Shown here: piece by piece, positions 16,515 to 29,089 of the stretch
Position numbering within the stretch: position 1 is the stretch's first letter
How the letters are laid out: each line of letters starts with the position of its first letter
Assembly: GCA_029339505.1 (NCBI GenBank)
Contig: JAQISU010000114.1
Span: forward strand, 3,105,001 to 3,169,000
DNA from: Unio delphinus
Taxonomy: Eukaryota; Mollusca; Bivalvia; Unionida; Unionidae
Reading direction: 5' to 3'
DNA length: 64,000 bases
The notes under the pieces: model-generated
What the model saw: the letters and a program-made list of their open reading frames with translations, nothing else
What the model was told of the DNA's origin: nothing
Database searches by the model: none
Position numbers and translations under genes: made by a program

Positions 16515-17186
16515 ATGTATAGAAATATGAATATAATTGATTTTTCAGCGACTAAAACAAGAGAACCAATTAAGCATCATGCAGCGCTACCAAACTCTAT
16601 CCGAATGATTATAATCGGGCCATCTGGATCCGGTAAAACGCAATTGTTGCTCAATTTAATAATGAGATGGATGAAGTGGGATAAGTTGTATTTAATTGCC
16701 CCTAGCGTAGATGATCAACGATGTTATGAAGTGTTAAAGGATTTTAACGAGAATGCATCAGAAATTAAGGGTGAGAACGCCATTGATTTTATAACCGATA
16801 TCGATGAAGCACCGAGTATTGATGATATTGATGGAGATATTAACAATTTAGTCGTATACGACGATATAATGTTGGATAAACAAAAAAATCCTGCTAGAAT
16901 ATTTTCCCGTGGGCGTCACAAAAACACTGACGTGATATATGTCACTCAACGCTACACTCAGGTTCCAAAAGTCATCAGAGATAACTGCAATATTCTTTCT
17001 GTATTCAACGGAGTTGATACTCATACTCTTAGAAATATTTGGCAGACATGGTGCTCTGATATGGACTTCAATCAATTTCGAGATTTCTTTAGTCATGCTC
17101 AGTCGACTCCGCACGGATTCGCAACAATAAATCTACATGATCCTCGGACACGATATCGTATCGGACTGGATCAAATATTCGGTTGA
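16515..17186 (+). CDS. A32/FtsK-HerA-type genome packaging ATPase
   Basis: A 223-residue protein with Walker A IIIGPSGSGKTQLLLN (about 31-46), Walker B NLVVYDDIM (about 112-120), and a sensor region DVIYVTQRYTQVPKVIRDN, where the Gln-Arg pair is typical of viral A32-like ATPases. The N-terminal IIDFSATKTREPIKHHAALP is also typical of Polinton ATPases. It would drive DNA into the capsid. The start is 16515; 16527 is possible. It is the last gene before the right TIR and is head-to-head with the zinc-ribbon/PLA2 gene. No damage is seen. Confidence 0.93.
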   Translation: MYRNMNIIDFSATKTREPIKHHAALPNSIRMIIIGPSGSGKTQLLLNLIMRWMKWDKLYLIAPSVDDQRCYEVLKDFNENASEIKGENAIDFITDIDEAPSIDDIDGDINNLVVYDDIMLDKQKNPARIFSRGRHKNTDVIYVTQRYTQVPKVIRDNCNILSVFNGVDTHTLRNIWQTWCSDMDFNQFRDFFSHAQSTPHGFATINLHDPRTRYRIGLDQIFG

Positions 17187-17202
17187 AATCGTAAAAGAAT
17201 TA

Positions 17203-17450
17203 TTAACCCAGAACTGAAAACTTTAGCAGCAGAGAGGGTGGATGACCACATCGTTGCGAGCAAAATTGATTAAAAAATCGTAAAATCTCCGTTTTGCAAA
17301 AATGGAGACTTTTTTTTTGGTTAAATGAGATTTGTTGGAAACCTGATATTTTGTTCGAAAACGTTATCTATAGGCCATATTTTGTTCGAAAACCTTATCT
17401 GGAAGCCTTATTTTTGCTTGAAAACGTGGTCTGTTCACCCTCTCTGCTGC
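17203..17450. repeat. Right terminal inverted repeat
   Basis: The inverted copy of 1772-2020, ending CACCCTCTCTGCTGC with an ambiguous final T. It carries the same nested 16-mer inverted repeat and three iterated units. The inner edge lies 17 bp past the ATPase stop. Confidence 0.95.
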
Positions 17451-17456
17451 TCAAGT
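17451..17456. repeat. Right target site duplication TCAAGT
   Basis: Matches 1766-1771. Confidence 0.85.
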
Positions 17457-17942
17457 TATCCAGATATTTCCATGATTCATGGTCTAAAATACTTGCGTAC
17501 ATTGCATTGTGAATCATTTTTCTGGAGTTCGTTATCTGAATATCTTTTACATTTTGGAAACTGTTTAGATAAATAACCTCATCGCATTTTCTAATTTATA
17601 GCAGATTCCAAAATAGTTTTGCCTTTTTTATTATTGTTGTTCGTTCTTAATTCAAGTAGTACAAGGTTTGCAACTCTGGAATGTTCTCGTTAATTTTTAC
17701 CGACCTTAAAGTGTATAGGTCAAGTCAAACACTTTTATTTCGAGTTCTCGCAAACTTAACCGGTACCACGTATGAGTCACTGCCCAGGTAAAATTTGTAT
17801 TTATTCAAGAATATGGTCCATTTACAAGATATGTAAGACATTTTGTGATCTTCAGTAACACAGGATTGTGTTTGCTTGTTATTTGATAATAACACAAGCA
17901 AACTTAAGTTCATTACTGAATAGGTAAAAATAGATGATGACG

Positions 17943-17992
<50 letters not shown>

Positions 17993-18045
17993 GCGCCACC
18001 GCAGATACCATGGATGAGTTCTAAAATGAATTAAACTCGCTCATC
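17457..18045. other. Host flank, no gene seen
   Basis: AT-rich DNA without a supported gene. An ATT microsatellite lies at 17948-17992, just before a LINE remnant. Confidence 0.5.
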
Positions 18046-18049
18046 GACA

Positions 18050-20647
18050 ACATTCCCAACGAAGACCCTTGACATTAATGGGCGACTTCAACGCTAAGGT
18101 GGGTGCTGACCATGACTCTTGGCCTTCCAGTCTTATCAAGTTTGGCATTGGGGAGATGAATGAGAACGGGCAGTGACTCATAGAGATGTGCTCGCACCAC
18201 GATAAGGCCAACGTACAAAGGTGTCTTGGAGGCATTCACGGTCCAAACATTGGCACAAACTGGACTTGATCATTACGTGACGGCCTGCTATGAAGGGAGC
18301 GCCTTCTTACCTGTATCTTCTACAGATCTGACTCGTACACTGACCGCTCGCTGGTGTGCTGCAAAATGAAGCTTTGACGTGAGAAAGACGTCATATCAGA
18401 CAAGGCTGAGGAATTCACTTATGTCCTCTCCAATATGTTTGATTCACATTCCAACGGCAGAGCGAAAGAGAGGTGGGATCACATCAAAGAGACCACGTAC
18501 AGCACAGCCACAACGATCTTTATCTAAGATGAAAGTCAAATAATAACGACTGGTTTGAGGCTAACTTCGCCACACTCACTCGTTATAGAAGAGCACCGCA
18601 GTGCTCAATTGGAATACAAACGATTCTTCTGCCAAATAACTCTACAGGTCTACCAAAAGCGAAGTGCAAATGTTGGCACGGCATTGCGCGAATTAATACT
18701 GGCTTCAGCTCTGTCAGAGCATTCAGTCATCAGCAGAGATCGAAAACATCAGAGGCATGTACGATTGCATAAGGAAAGCGATGGGTCCCACGATGAAAAG
18801 GATAGCAGCACTGAAGTCTATCACAGATATTACCATCCACAACACGGGCAAGCAAATGGAGCATTGGGTGGAGTACTACTCGTAATTATACACCAAAGAC
18901 AACAAGGTGACTAAAGATGCACTTAACGTCATTGAAAACCTCCCGCTCATGGCCGAACTAGACGAGGAATATATTGTACCAGAACTAAAGAAGGCCTTAG
19001 TAAAACTGTCCACAGGTAAAGCACCAGGGAGGGATGGTATGCCAGATGACGTCATCAATCGCTGCTCCAGCGTGCTGCTCACACACCTACACGACTTCCT
19101 CTGCCAGTGATAGGATGAGGGTGAAGTGCCGCTGGACATGAGAGACGTCAACATCATTACACTGTACAAGACAAACGGCGGCAGCAGTAACTGCAACAAC
19201 TACAGGGCCATAACCCTTCTCACAATCGTGGGAAAAGTCGTCCCACACGTCATCTTAAACAGATCGCAGAAGCTAGCTGTAGAGTGTATCCAGATTAGCA
19301 GTGCGGGTTTCGCACAAGGAGGTCCACAATCAACATTATTTTCTCCGTCCGGCAACTACAGGAAAAATGAAGAGAACAACACAAACCCCTATTGCTGCCC
19401 TTTATAAATCTCACCAAGGTGGTCGATCTTGTCAAAGATTGGATGCCACCCACAGCTGCTAAGTATGATCCAGTCCTTCTACGGTGACATGAAAGGCACA
19501 GATAAGTACGATCCTTCAACGTCCTACCCTTTCAACAACCCCAGCGGAATGAAACAGGGTTGCGTCCTAGCCCCAACACACTTCGTCATCTTCTTCGCTC
19601 TCCTGCTTAAGCAAGCCTTTGGGACTTCCACAGAAAGTATATACCTGCAGACGCGATCAGGCGGCAAACTGTTCAACCTGGTAAAACTAAAGGCAAAGAG
19701 CAAAGTACGTAAAGCAATAATCGAGGACATGCTCTTCTCAAATGATGCTGCCTTAGTCATTCACAGAGAAGTTAAGTTACAGCTCCGATGGAACGCTTTG
19801 CTAAAGCATGTGATGAGTTTGGGCTGACCATGAGCCGTGTAGGCTCAGAATGTTGACCCCAAACATCATCATCAATAACTACGGACTTAAGGTAGTCAGT
19901 CAGTTCGTGTTCTTCGGCTGCTCAATGTTTAACTCAACAAACAGACTGGAAAGGCATCAACAGCTCTCTATATGTTGTCTCATAGAGTGTGGAACAAAAG
20001 TATGCTGACCCTGAACAGTATAATCTCCGTATATCGTGCCTGCGTGCTAAGCACTCCCCTGTATGCCACTGAAACCTGGACTCTGTACTCCTCACAGCAG
20101 AGAGACTGAACGTCTTTCACATGCGATGTCTCCGACGCATACTTGTAGTGATCGATAAACAAACAATGAGGTGATTGAACGTGCTATTATTCCCAGCATG
20201 GTTACACTCCTACACCAACGTTGCATTAAATAGCTGGGCCATGTGCGTCGGATGAATGATGGATGGATGGACGGATCCACAAAGACATTATTTATTCGGA
20301 AGTTCGTTCGGGCAAAACGTCGATCGGACGGTCACATCTCAGCTTCAAGGATGTCTGTAAGTGTCACATGAAATTCCTTGACATCGATGTGAACACCTGG
20401 TAGGAGCTTGCTTTAGACAGGCCCAGCTGGCGACACGCTTTGGTCACTGATTTGAAAGCCGACGAGGACAAGCTACGCTTGCTAGCTGGTAAAAAGCGAT
20501 CTCGAAGGAAGAAGAATCAGCTAAAACACACACAAGATTCGACTTTCATGTGCAGCACGGACAGGCCACTGCTACATAGCCACTGTAGACGCTGCACAAA
20601 CCCAAACAGGTTATCTCTCAGACAAATGGATGCCAACTAACTACTAA

Positions 20648-20715
<68 letters not shown>
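18050..20715 (+). mobile_element. Decayed non-LTR retrotransposon (LINE), family A
   Basis: Fragments in shifting frames show an APE endonuclease start (MGDFNAKVGADHD at about 18076), reverse transcriptase blocks (STGKAPGRDGMPDDVI at 19012, NNYRAITLLTIVGK at 19195, MKQGCVLAP at 19552, SNDAALVIH at 19740), and a C-terminal region ending near 20640. A 69-bp ATT repeat forms the 3' tail at 20647-20715. Many stops and frameshifts make it inactive. Confidence 0.85.
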
Positions 20716-20716
<1 letters not shown>

Positions 20717-20718
20717 TG

Positions 20719-20940
20719 CCCCAGGTGGACCAGTGACATAAAGTGCACGCATTTACAGATTACCCACACATCTCACATCTGTTAAGGTAAGTTCGAGTCT
20801 TGTCTTGGCCATCGAGGGTATGTGTATACGTTTTCAAGTAGCTTCCGTGAGTTGGAGGTTCTCCCCCTCCACCAGAATATTCTGGTTGTTATATGTACCC
20901 TATCCTGCGCTGAAAATGGCTCTAAACCCGTAATAACATT
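20719..20940 (+). repeat. Possible SINE
   Basis: The stretch includes a box B-like AAGTTCGAGTCTTG and ends GCGCTGAAAATGGCTCTAAAC, a tail like that of the tRNA-headed SINE at 50856. The head is degenerate. Confidence 0.4.
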
Positions 20941-20984
20941 TTTATTTTTATTTTTATGATTATGATGATGATGTTGAATATTAA

Positions 20985-21010
20985 TATTACTATTATTATT
21001 ATTATTATTG

Positions 21011-21073
<63 letters not shown>

Positions 21074-21136
21074 TCAACAGTACTAGCAATAGTACTAGTA
21101 GTAGTAGTAATAGTAGTAGTAGTAGTAGTAGTAGTA
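20985..21136. repeat. (ATT)n/(AGT)n compound microsatellite
   Basis: Triplet runs of ATT then AGT. Confidence 0.95.
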
Positions 21137-21149
21137 TGAGGATTTCAAA

Positions 21150-24100
21150 CCAATGATCAGTAGTCGTTTCCAAGCCACTCTCACAGGAAGTGAATTTGGC
21201 GTCATCACAAAGACTTTCCTAATACAATGTCTTAAACACAAGACAACCTCCAATTTCTGCCACATATTGTTTGAACTAGTCCAAACAACACTAACACTGG
21301 AACAAAGGTCAGTCCATTTGTTTCTGCCTCTATCGTCTTCATCCTAGTAAAGAACACATGTTAACTGTATCTCTCTTTTTGGAGCAGTTTCCGAATCTCC
21401 TGGAGTAAATAAATTCGATAGGTGGCAACCTGATTATTCTTCGAGATTTCAACTATTCTGGTAGCCCATACACATCGAAACACCTAGATTTCATTTCTGT
21501 TTTCAACCTTAAAAGTCAGTAAACCAACTCATACATAAACATGGCTACATTTTAGACTGGATTCTTCATAGACGTGATGATGATATTCTACGGCCCACCT
21601 TGTATCCCACGATCTTTTATCAGATTACCTCTGCATTATATGCCATCTCGACTTATCAGTCCCTAACTCGTCACCTTTACTTGCTACTAAGTCAAACTTG
21701 CGGATGATAAATAGAACCAAACTAATGCATGGCACCCAGGTAAACCTAACAATGTGCTTACCTCCTACAGCAGAACAACTCGATAACTGTAAGCCTTCAT
21801 GTCTTGAAAAATATGTCTCAGCCACTAAGTGCGGAGTATCAATTCAAAAGTGTTATCCGTGGTATATCAGTGTTAGGGACCAGCTTCGCGCTGCTAAATG
21901 AGACCGCCGTAAATCGGAGAGTCTTTTGCTTTCCTCCAGACTCACTATTCATAAACAAATCTATGAACCTGCTAAGAAAGATGACACAAACATCGCCCAT
22001 TTAACCACATTTATCCCACTACAGTACTAAGATCACTGAGAGTTCAAGCTGCAAAAAACTCTTCGAGATATCTAACAAACTAATATCATGGAACAAATTT
22101 ACACCACTTCATGCTACCTTTTCTCCAGTAGACCTTCCGAACCTGTTTGCAAATTTCTTCCGTGACAGGGCACACATAATTAAAGATAATTTGGCAACAC
22201 AATTTCAATTGCCTCGTCGTGATGAAGAGTGCACCAAAGTCACGTGAACTTGATCTAGTTCCATCATATTGCTGCTTGACTGCTTAGTAGGGCATAACCG
22301 ATTAGCATTTTTCTACCGATTTCCGATTCCGGATTTTGGGCATGAAATTTTTCCGATTCCGGATACGATTCAATTAATCGGAAAAGCTAAATCCATGTTT
22401 TTTTTCTAAAAAATTTCATCTTCCGTTTCCGGGTTTCTGGTATCTGGTTTTGCCGTGTCTAGCATGTTACTTAGTACTTTACCATATCCGGCTTCATTTC
22501 CGGTTTTCATCCGCCAGTTCAAATAGATTGTCTCACAGCGTGATTGTGTTGACCATATTGGACTTTTCTGACTTCTTATTTAACTTTATTAACGCACTAT
22601 CGAATGACACGCAGTGTTAGACACGGTGCTATAGAAATTCAACTTTATTATTTTTATTATCCGAATCGGTCGTTCCTGCCTTGTCCGACTCCGATTAATC
22701 GGAAGCTCATACTATCCGGTGGAATCCGATTTCCGGATCAAAAGTCGGTTATGCCCTACTGCTTAGATCTAATATTGCCTTAACTAACTCATTCAGAGAA
22801 TTCTCATCCATTTTCGAAACTGCCATTTTAAAGCCTCTGCTAAAGAAACCAACACTGGACCAGAACTATTGAAAGAACTACCGCCCAGTTTCGAATCTCC
22901 CGCTCATATACAAAATCTTAGAAAAATTGTTCCAACACAATCTCGTCTGATTTTCAAACAGTCTTTTAGGCAATGTACGGTCTTAATATGACACCTGAAA
23001 CAGTTCTGAACCTACTTTTCTGAAAGTGGTTAATGACATTCTCTCTGCTTTGGATAGCGGAAAGATTAGTACTTACTCGCCTTAATTTGTCTCTAGCATT
23101 TGACACAATAGACCGTGATATATTACTTCACCGTCTCCAACATGTAATTGGCATTCAAGATATAGTCTTGCTGTGGTTCAAGTCCTACTGAGTCAACCGG
23201 ACACGGATTGTATCTGCAAATAAATTACACTGCAGACCAGTGGATCTATGTTGTTGTGGTCCGCAGGGATCTGTTCTTGGACCTGTTTCCTTCATTCTGT
23301 ACACTCAGTCACTCTCAAATGTCATAGATAATCATCCATTGTTTCACCAATTATACGCCGATGACACCAAAATATACAAATGTAGCCACCCAGCTGAAGC
23401 TGATGCTACCATCAAAGGGGTAGAGAGGTGCGTTTCTGATGTGAAATCATGGATGGCATGTAAACAGTTGCAGGTGAATGATAAAACGGAGATCATTCTG
23501 ATCACAACACAAAGACTTTGACATTCACATCATTCACCTCAAGCAATAAATACCAGCAACACCAACATTTATTCACACCACAGTCAGTACAAAATGTAAG
23601 TGCTACTCTACACAGTACTCGCACATTGCACCAACATGTCATGAACATATGCAAGGCTGCATATCTTGAAATGAGGCGCATCAGCTCCATTCGCAAATAT
23701 CTTTCAGTTGTTGCCACTAAAACGCTTCTGTGTTCATTAGTACTTTCAAGACTGGACTACTGTAACTCAATTCTGCCTGGTTCGTCTCAAGTGTCTACTC
23801 CTTAAACTTGAAAACGTTTAAGACACAGCCGCTCGGATGATGCTTAGAGTACCACTATCAGAGCACACCTCCCCGCTGTTCTGTACCCTACACTGGCTAT
23901 CCATTCGATCCAGAATCAAGCACAACATTTGTTCTCTGTGCTACGTTTCACTGACGGACTCCAGTCCATCATGCCTTTCTGGCTTCAGATATGTGTATAC
24001 ACCAACATAATACTTACGCTCCTCTTCTGACAATCGTATATTCATTATTCCCACTATGAAAACGAAGTCATATGGACAACGTTCTTTTGCATACCAGGGC

Positions 24101-24360
24101 CCAGCGAGGTGCAATAAATACCCATTAGACACAAAGACACAGCGATCCCGTTCTCTTCAAACTCACCCTTTTTGACCGCAAGAACAAAATGTAAAGACCT
24201 AATGTTTCCTACCAAAAATATTTTAAAAATTTGTTTTTATGTTTTCTAAGTTTATGGTGTTTGTTGTTTATTTTGTTGTTGTAGTCATATCATTACAGCT
24301 GTCGTAAAGCGCTTAGAGATTCTAAAGATTAGGCGCTATACAACGTCCTCATTATTATCA
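21150..24360 (+). mobile_element. Decayed L2/CR1-like LINE, family B
   Basis: An endonuclease trace (RDFNYSGSPYTSKHLDFIS, near 21440) is followed by reverse transcriptase blocks: NYRPVSNLPLIYKILEK (about 22877), LSLAFDTIDRDILLHRLQ (23093), CGPQGSVLGPVSFILYTQ (23258) and LYADDTKIY (23352). The 3' end, AAAGCGCTTAGAGATTCTAA followed by a GCGCTATA stretch, is typical of L2/CR1 elements. A hAT MITE interrupts it at 22288-22759. Stops are frequent. Confidence 0.85.
22280..22767. mobile_element. hAT-type MITE with 8-bp target duplication
   Basis: The 472-bp insert (22288-22759) begins TAGGGCATAACCGATT and ends with the inverted form CGGTTATGCCCTA. It is flanked by perfect 8-bp direct repeats CTGCTTAG (22280-22287, 22760-22767). 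Inside are repeated CCGATTCCGG motifs. The 8-bp duplication and TAGGG-type ends fit hAT. It has no coding capacity. Confidence 0.9.
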
Positions 24361-25718
24361 GTAATAGTTGTAATTCTAGATAGAACTTAGCAATCAAAGA
24401 GGAGACTATTTGCATTCCACTAATAATCACGCATATGCGGGTGATAGTTTATTTCCTTACATTTATTCTGTACCGGTTTCATCGTATTAGCTACAAATGG
24501 GTCAATATTTATCCTAAATGTGGGAAAGAAATTCATTGTAATTTAAAGGCAGCAATTAAAACCAATACTCATCAAAATGTTCCAGACATCACATATAAAA
24601 ACAATCCAAGTCTTTGGAAATTGTTTTTGAAGTACGTGCTTCAGATGAACATTGACTGAACGTGGTCGATACGAAAATGACGCTTATATAAAAATATCCA
24701 GTAGTGCATTTAAATGTAACCACTACCGGTACTGTATCTCCCCCCCCACCCTAACCCCGTCTTTCCGGTATGGCCAATAAATGTCTTAATGGTGTGGGCG
24801 TACTCGGACCGTAACAGCTAACATACACCACTAAATATAATGGGCTAACTGTGTGTCTAATGGGAATTTATCGTTCCGTTTGGTTGTTATGGGGCTTGAT
24901 AGGAATTTGACATTAAATTTGGGTAAATGTTGGAGATTCTTGAAAAGCAATATAACGTTTGGTCATTATATAGCTAATGTAAATTTAAAACTGCATTTTG
25001 GTTACTAAGGGTTTTAAATAAAACTAGCATGGTATGGGACAAATGTGAGTTATGAGGATTTATGCAAATTTAACATTTCGTTTGAGCCAATACCTGGATT
25101 TTTAAACTTACAATTACGCTTGGGGGTTAATGGAATTTAACATTACATTTAGGACAATATAGCGCCAAATGTTTCTTTACCATTGTGCTACTGCATATCA
25201 TCCAAGGGGAATTTAGCATTACGCTTGACTCGCCTTAGCTCACATAAGAACATTAGTATTGTATAGAGCCCACACTCAAAATTGAAGCTGAGTATGGAAC
25301 TTTATCATTGCTTGACGTCACAATCGAATTATATGGAAACGTTTAACTTGACAGATGTCACTACAGCACCTCTGTGATAATTTTAGCATGTCGGATATGA
25401 ATATAACTCTCAATGACAATTGGTTGATACAGTCGATTACAGGGTGAATGACGGGAAAACACCTGATAAAAGAAAAAAAACTGATATCGCAGAATAGGGA
25501 ATACAGTTGACATTCCAATATTTTACGACAGGTTTAGAATGAATTTGTAGAACTTGGAAAGTACGCCGCAAACTTTCGATTCTTTGTCCAAAATGGCAGG
25601 CAAGATGCCTGATTTTCTCATAACATTTGAAAAGGACACACACTTAAGCAAACGTTACAATATGCTAAATGGCAAATAAATAGAACAAAATATGTGTGTG
25701 TTTGTGCGTGCGTGTGTG

Positions 25719-25719
<1 letters not shown>

Positions 25720-25776
<57 letters not shown>
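25720..25776. repeat. (AG)n microsatellite
   Basis: An uninterrupted AG run. Confidence 0.97.
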
Positions 25777-25779
<3 letters not shown>

Positions 25780-26990
25780 TTGTAAACATTTTATTTAATT
25801 CCTTGATTCGCTATCTCTATTGCATATTGCTGGATATGAAAATACATCTGCCTGTTTGAAATAGGAAACAAAATCATGTGATAATATTGACAGGATAACT
25901 TAAACAAACACTTACTTTTACAGGTAAACACATTTGTAATGTAATCTCTCCTCCACCCGTCTGCATTCTGTATGATTCCCAACAATGCATATCTAATTTG
26001 CATTGCTGGTAATAGATGTGGGTGAGGAGTTTTAAATAAATAGATTTATTGATAATATTTGTTTAATAACATACATCATTTTTTTGCAGAGACAAATACA
26101 TGTTGTTTTAATTTTATGCCAATACACATACAAATAATACGTATAGGAAATAAATATTAGCAAACTTTTTATGTCTTTGTAGTAATTTTCCATAAGAAAA
26201 TATGAATGCCAAATTTGAAATGAAATCCACTGATAATTTTACTTCGTGACAGATAAAATAAGTATTTTAAAATACAAACATGCACTTTTATAATGCTTTA
26301 TGGTTAGAAATAAATACGTCGACCAGCAATCATCAAAATTGTAAACAATTCGCTTAATTGACGATATTTTATGTCTAGCTTGTTTAGAGGAGAAAATACA
26401 AGCACTAATTTTTAAATCACTTTTCATTTTATCTTCAAGATCTTATAAATGAATATCTAGGTGAGAAGATGGCAATGTGATTGTTATAATCAAACACCGA
26501 TTCTTATAATCTAACACATAGCTCTTGCAAATGACTGTCTAGCGGTATGATATGTTATGATAGGAAACAATCAAAACTTGTAAACAAGTACTCTTACTTA
26601 CAATTAATATGATAAATGATGCATACTATGATCTTTATATATAAACACACGCATTGGTATTTCTGTGTCCCGGCTGCCAATCAAGAGGTTGCGAGTGCAA
26701 AACTCTTGGCGGCCTCTCTATATTTGTTTCTAAATTACTTTTGGGGGGGGGGGTATTTTTGTGTTGATATTTTTAGGTTTTAAACTGTGCTTTTATACCC
26801 GTCCTAGGATGGCCAGTTAAACTAGTTTATTAATACTATAAACTTACAAGCCAACACTTATTTTTACAAGCTGATGTATAGGAGGTTAAGGTGACGTGCT
26901 AATGCTTGCAAACCAACACACATACGTACAATCAATCACCCACTAATATCGTATACTGACTAATACATGCTGACAATCTAATACAAAAAC

Positions 26991-26996
<6 letters not shown>

Positions 26997-27051
<55 letters not shown>

Positions 27052-27062
27052 TGTGTGTGTGT
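26997..27062. repeat. (GT)n microsatellite
   Basis: A GT run with one interruption. Confidence 0.97.
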
Positions 27063-28616
27063 GATGGTATTTTGGTCTATCTGTCTTGAGTAATATCTGA
27101 AAATAAGGATATATATTTATTTTGGAGATGGTTGTGTGTCAGTAAATTCAAACAATACTATTCAGTGCGTAAAAAGGTGTAATATTTACGTGACTATCAC
27201 ATTACATTAAAGATCTGAATGATTTTTAAGAATTTTAAATCATATTTTCTTCTTTGTTTTTTTAAGCAAGTTAAGTCTTTAGATGTAATTAGAATTTCTT
27301 TACATAATTTAGATTTTAAATATGTATCGTGTATAAGAGCTAGCTCTACTGATTCTGCAGCATTGGTGGGATGTATACACGACTATAGTGACGGAAGGAA
27401 TCACATTTATCACGTGGTCAGCCTTGCATTTTTTCCGTCGCCATTTTATAATTATCCGTTGCCTTAGCGACCAGTGGGTTATCCAAGGTGGGCACGCTCG
27501 TGCCATATAAGGGAGTGCTAAACAATTTATATTTAATTGCGATCAATACTGTAAAGTACTGGCCTGTAGCAACAATGTTAAAATTATGAGTCTATATATC
27601 AACTGTAGAATAAATATAAGTTATTAACTGAATATTGAAATATGGTGGGCCCAAAGTCATATGGCGCAAAATTCTAGAGTTTCCAAGGGCACTCTACGTC
27701 ACATAAATTATTTATGGTTCTATTATTTGATAGAAACTGCACAATTAAAACAAATAGTTAATTAGTGATAAACGCACATTGTAAGTTATCAGTATAAACT
27801 ATGCAATGTGCGGCATGGCAAGGTAGCCGGATGGCAAGTGGTTAGGTCGGCTTTTTACTGTCCCAAGAGATATGCTACTGTCTGTGCATGTCAGGATACT
27901 GTAGGAAGGGTCGGAAAAATTAAGAAAATTTTAAAAATAACGAAGTTTGTATTGTGTTTGCCCTCTCTGCCGCTGTCGAATAATACCAATTCTAAGACAT
28001 GTTTTGAAAACAACCCCTCCCACCCTCTCTATCAATGGTGCAGTTATCAGCGCGTTTTAGGACTCGCGCTACTCATTTAGTTCCAATAGTAAACACCATG
28101 ATATTAAAAATTCAATAACTTAAAGTCTTTGAGTTCTCATAATCAAGCCTATATTTATTAGTATAGATGCATCCTGGATGTTAGCTTCTGTGTAGAGGAA
28201 AGTATATGTGCCGCGACATTTTCTGGACCTGCATGTGTTTGAAACATGTGCTTTCAATTCCGCACCAAAGAGTCAGGTGCTGATTTTAGTAATAAGTGTT
28301 CCTAATTCAATACTGATAAAGGACTGACATTCCATCAATAAAACAATTTCTTTATTGTTTTCACTCACAACTAGAAGAAGCTCTCAAAAAATTCTTTTTC
28401 TAAAATATAACTTACATTTTTAACCAATCTTGTTCGGCCAAACCCATATATACTCTATTTCATGTTCACCCATGTTAAGGCTGGTTCCCATTTTTCTATA
28501 TCATTAATACCGTGTGTCCTATAATGACCTGTGCGGACTAGATGGCACAGGACAACACTTTTAAAAAAAAAAGACCTTTTCTTTGAGTCACATCCCCTGC
28601 GGGTGTGTTGGCCAGA

Positions 28617-28665
28617 TAATATTATTGTTATTGTAGGGTTTAACGCCATTTTTCAGTACTACATT
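28617..28665 (-). repeat. SINE 3' tail fragment
   Basis: AGGGTTTAACGCCATTTTTC matches the 3' end of the SINE at 28838-29088, in the same orientation. Confidence 0.6.
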
Positions 28666-28837
28666 TGTTCACGGGTGTGTTAGCTGCTTAGTTAACCATT
28701 CTTTTAAAAACTTGTTAATCCGTATTTACATTTAGTATTTGGCCTGCAATGACGGATTTACTTAGCAGCAAAATTAGCATAAGTGTGGGACCCGCTCTTT
28801 TAAGGGCCAAGTGCTAAATGCTTTTTTTTTTTTTTAA

Positions 28838-29088
28838 ATGGTTTAACGCCATTTTTCAGCACAATATAGGCTATACATGGCGGCCAGTATTAATGGTGAA
28901 GGAAGAAACCGGACAAACCCCGGAAAGAACCACCAACCCACGAGAAGCTACTGGCAAGCTTTCTCACATAACTACATTTGCCGATTTGCCGAATCTTAGA
29001 CTCGAACACACGCAGACAGAGGTGAGATGGCAGTGGTCCGTAACGGACAGCGCTTTAGACCACTCGGCCACTCGGGGCCCCGCTAAAT
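28838..29088 (-). mobile_element. tRNA-headed SINE, copy 1
   Basis: On the minus strand the head GGCCCCGAGTGGCCGAGTGG (tRNA-Leu/Ser-like box A) is followed by a GGATCACTGCCATCTC-type stretch, box B-like TGTTCGAGTCTA, a body with GAGAAAGCTTGCCAGTAGCT, and the tail GCTGAAAAATGGCGTTAAAC. It shares this structure with 32440-32680 and 50856-51105. Confidence 0.85.
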
Positions 29089-29089
29089 G

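Larger units (their letters stand above)
1772..17450. mobile_element. Polinton/Maverick (adintovirus-like) element, about 15.7 kb
   Basis: This is a self-synthesising DNA transposon or integrated virus. It has long terminal inverted repeats, a 6-bp target duplication and the full Polinton hallmark set: family B polymerase, retroviral-type integrase, adenain-like protease, A32-like ATPase and double jelly-roll capsid protein. It also carries the PLA2, pX-like and fibre-like genes typical of the animal adintovirus group. Unusual for the family, as far as I know, are an SF1 helicase and a terminal HNH domain that continue from the polymerase, and a stand-alone HNH/NUMOD endonuclease. The TIRs look identical, which suggests recent insertion. 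An in-frame stop in the fibre-like gene and a frame break in the polymerase suggest partial decay or assembly errors. Confidence 0.95.
24361..28580. other. Host non-coding stretch
   Basis: No gene is supported. It holds degenerate repeats with recurring GGAATTTA(A/G)CATTAC between about 24850 and 25230, an (AG)n tract at 25720-25776, a (GT)n tract at 26997-27062, and a possible diverged SINE near 26660-26830. Confidence 0.5.
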
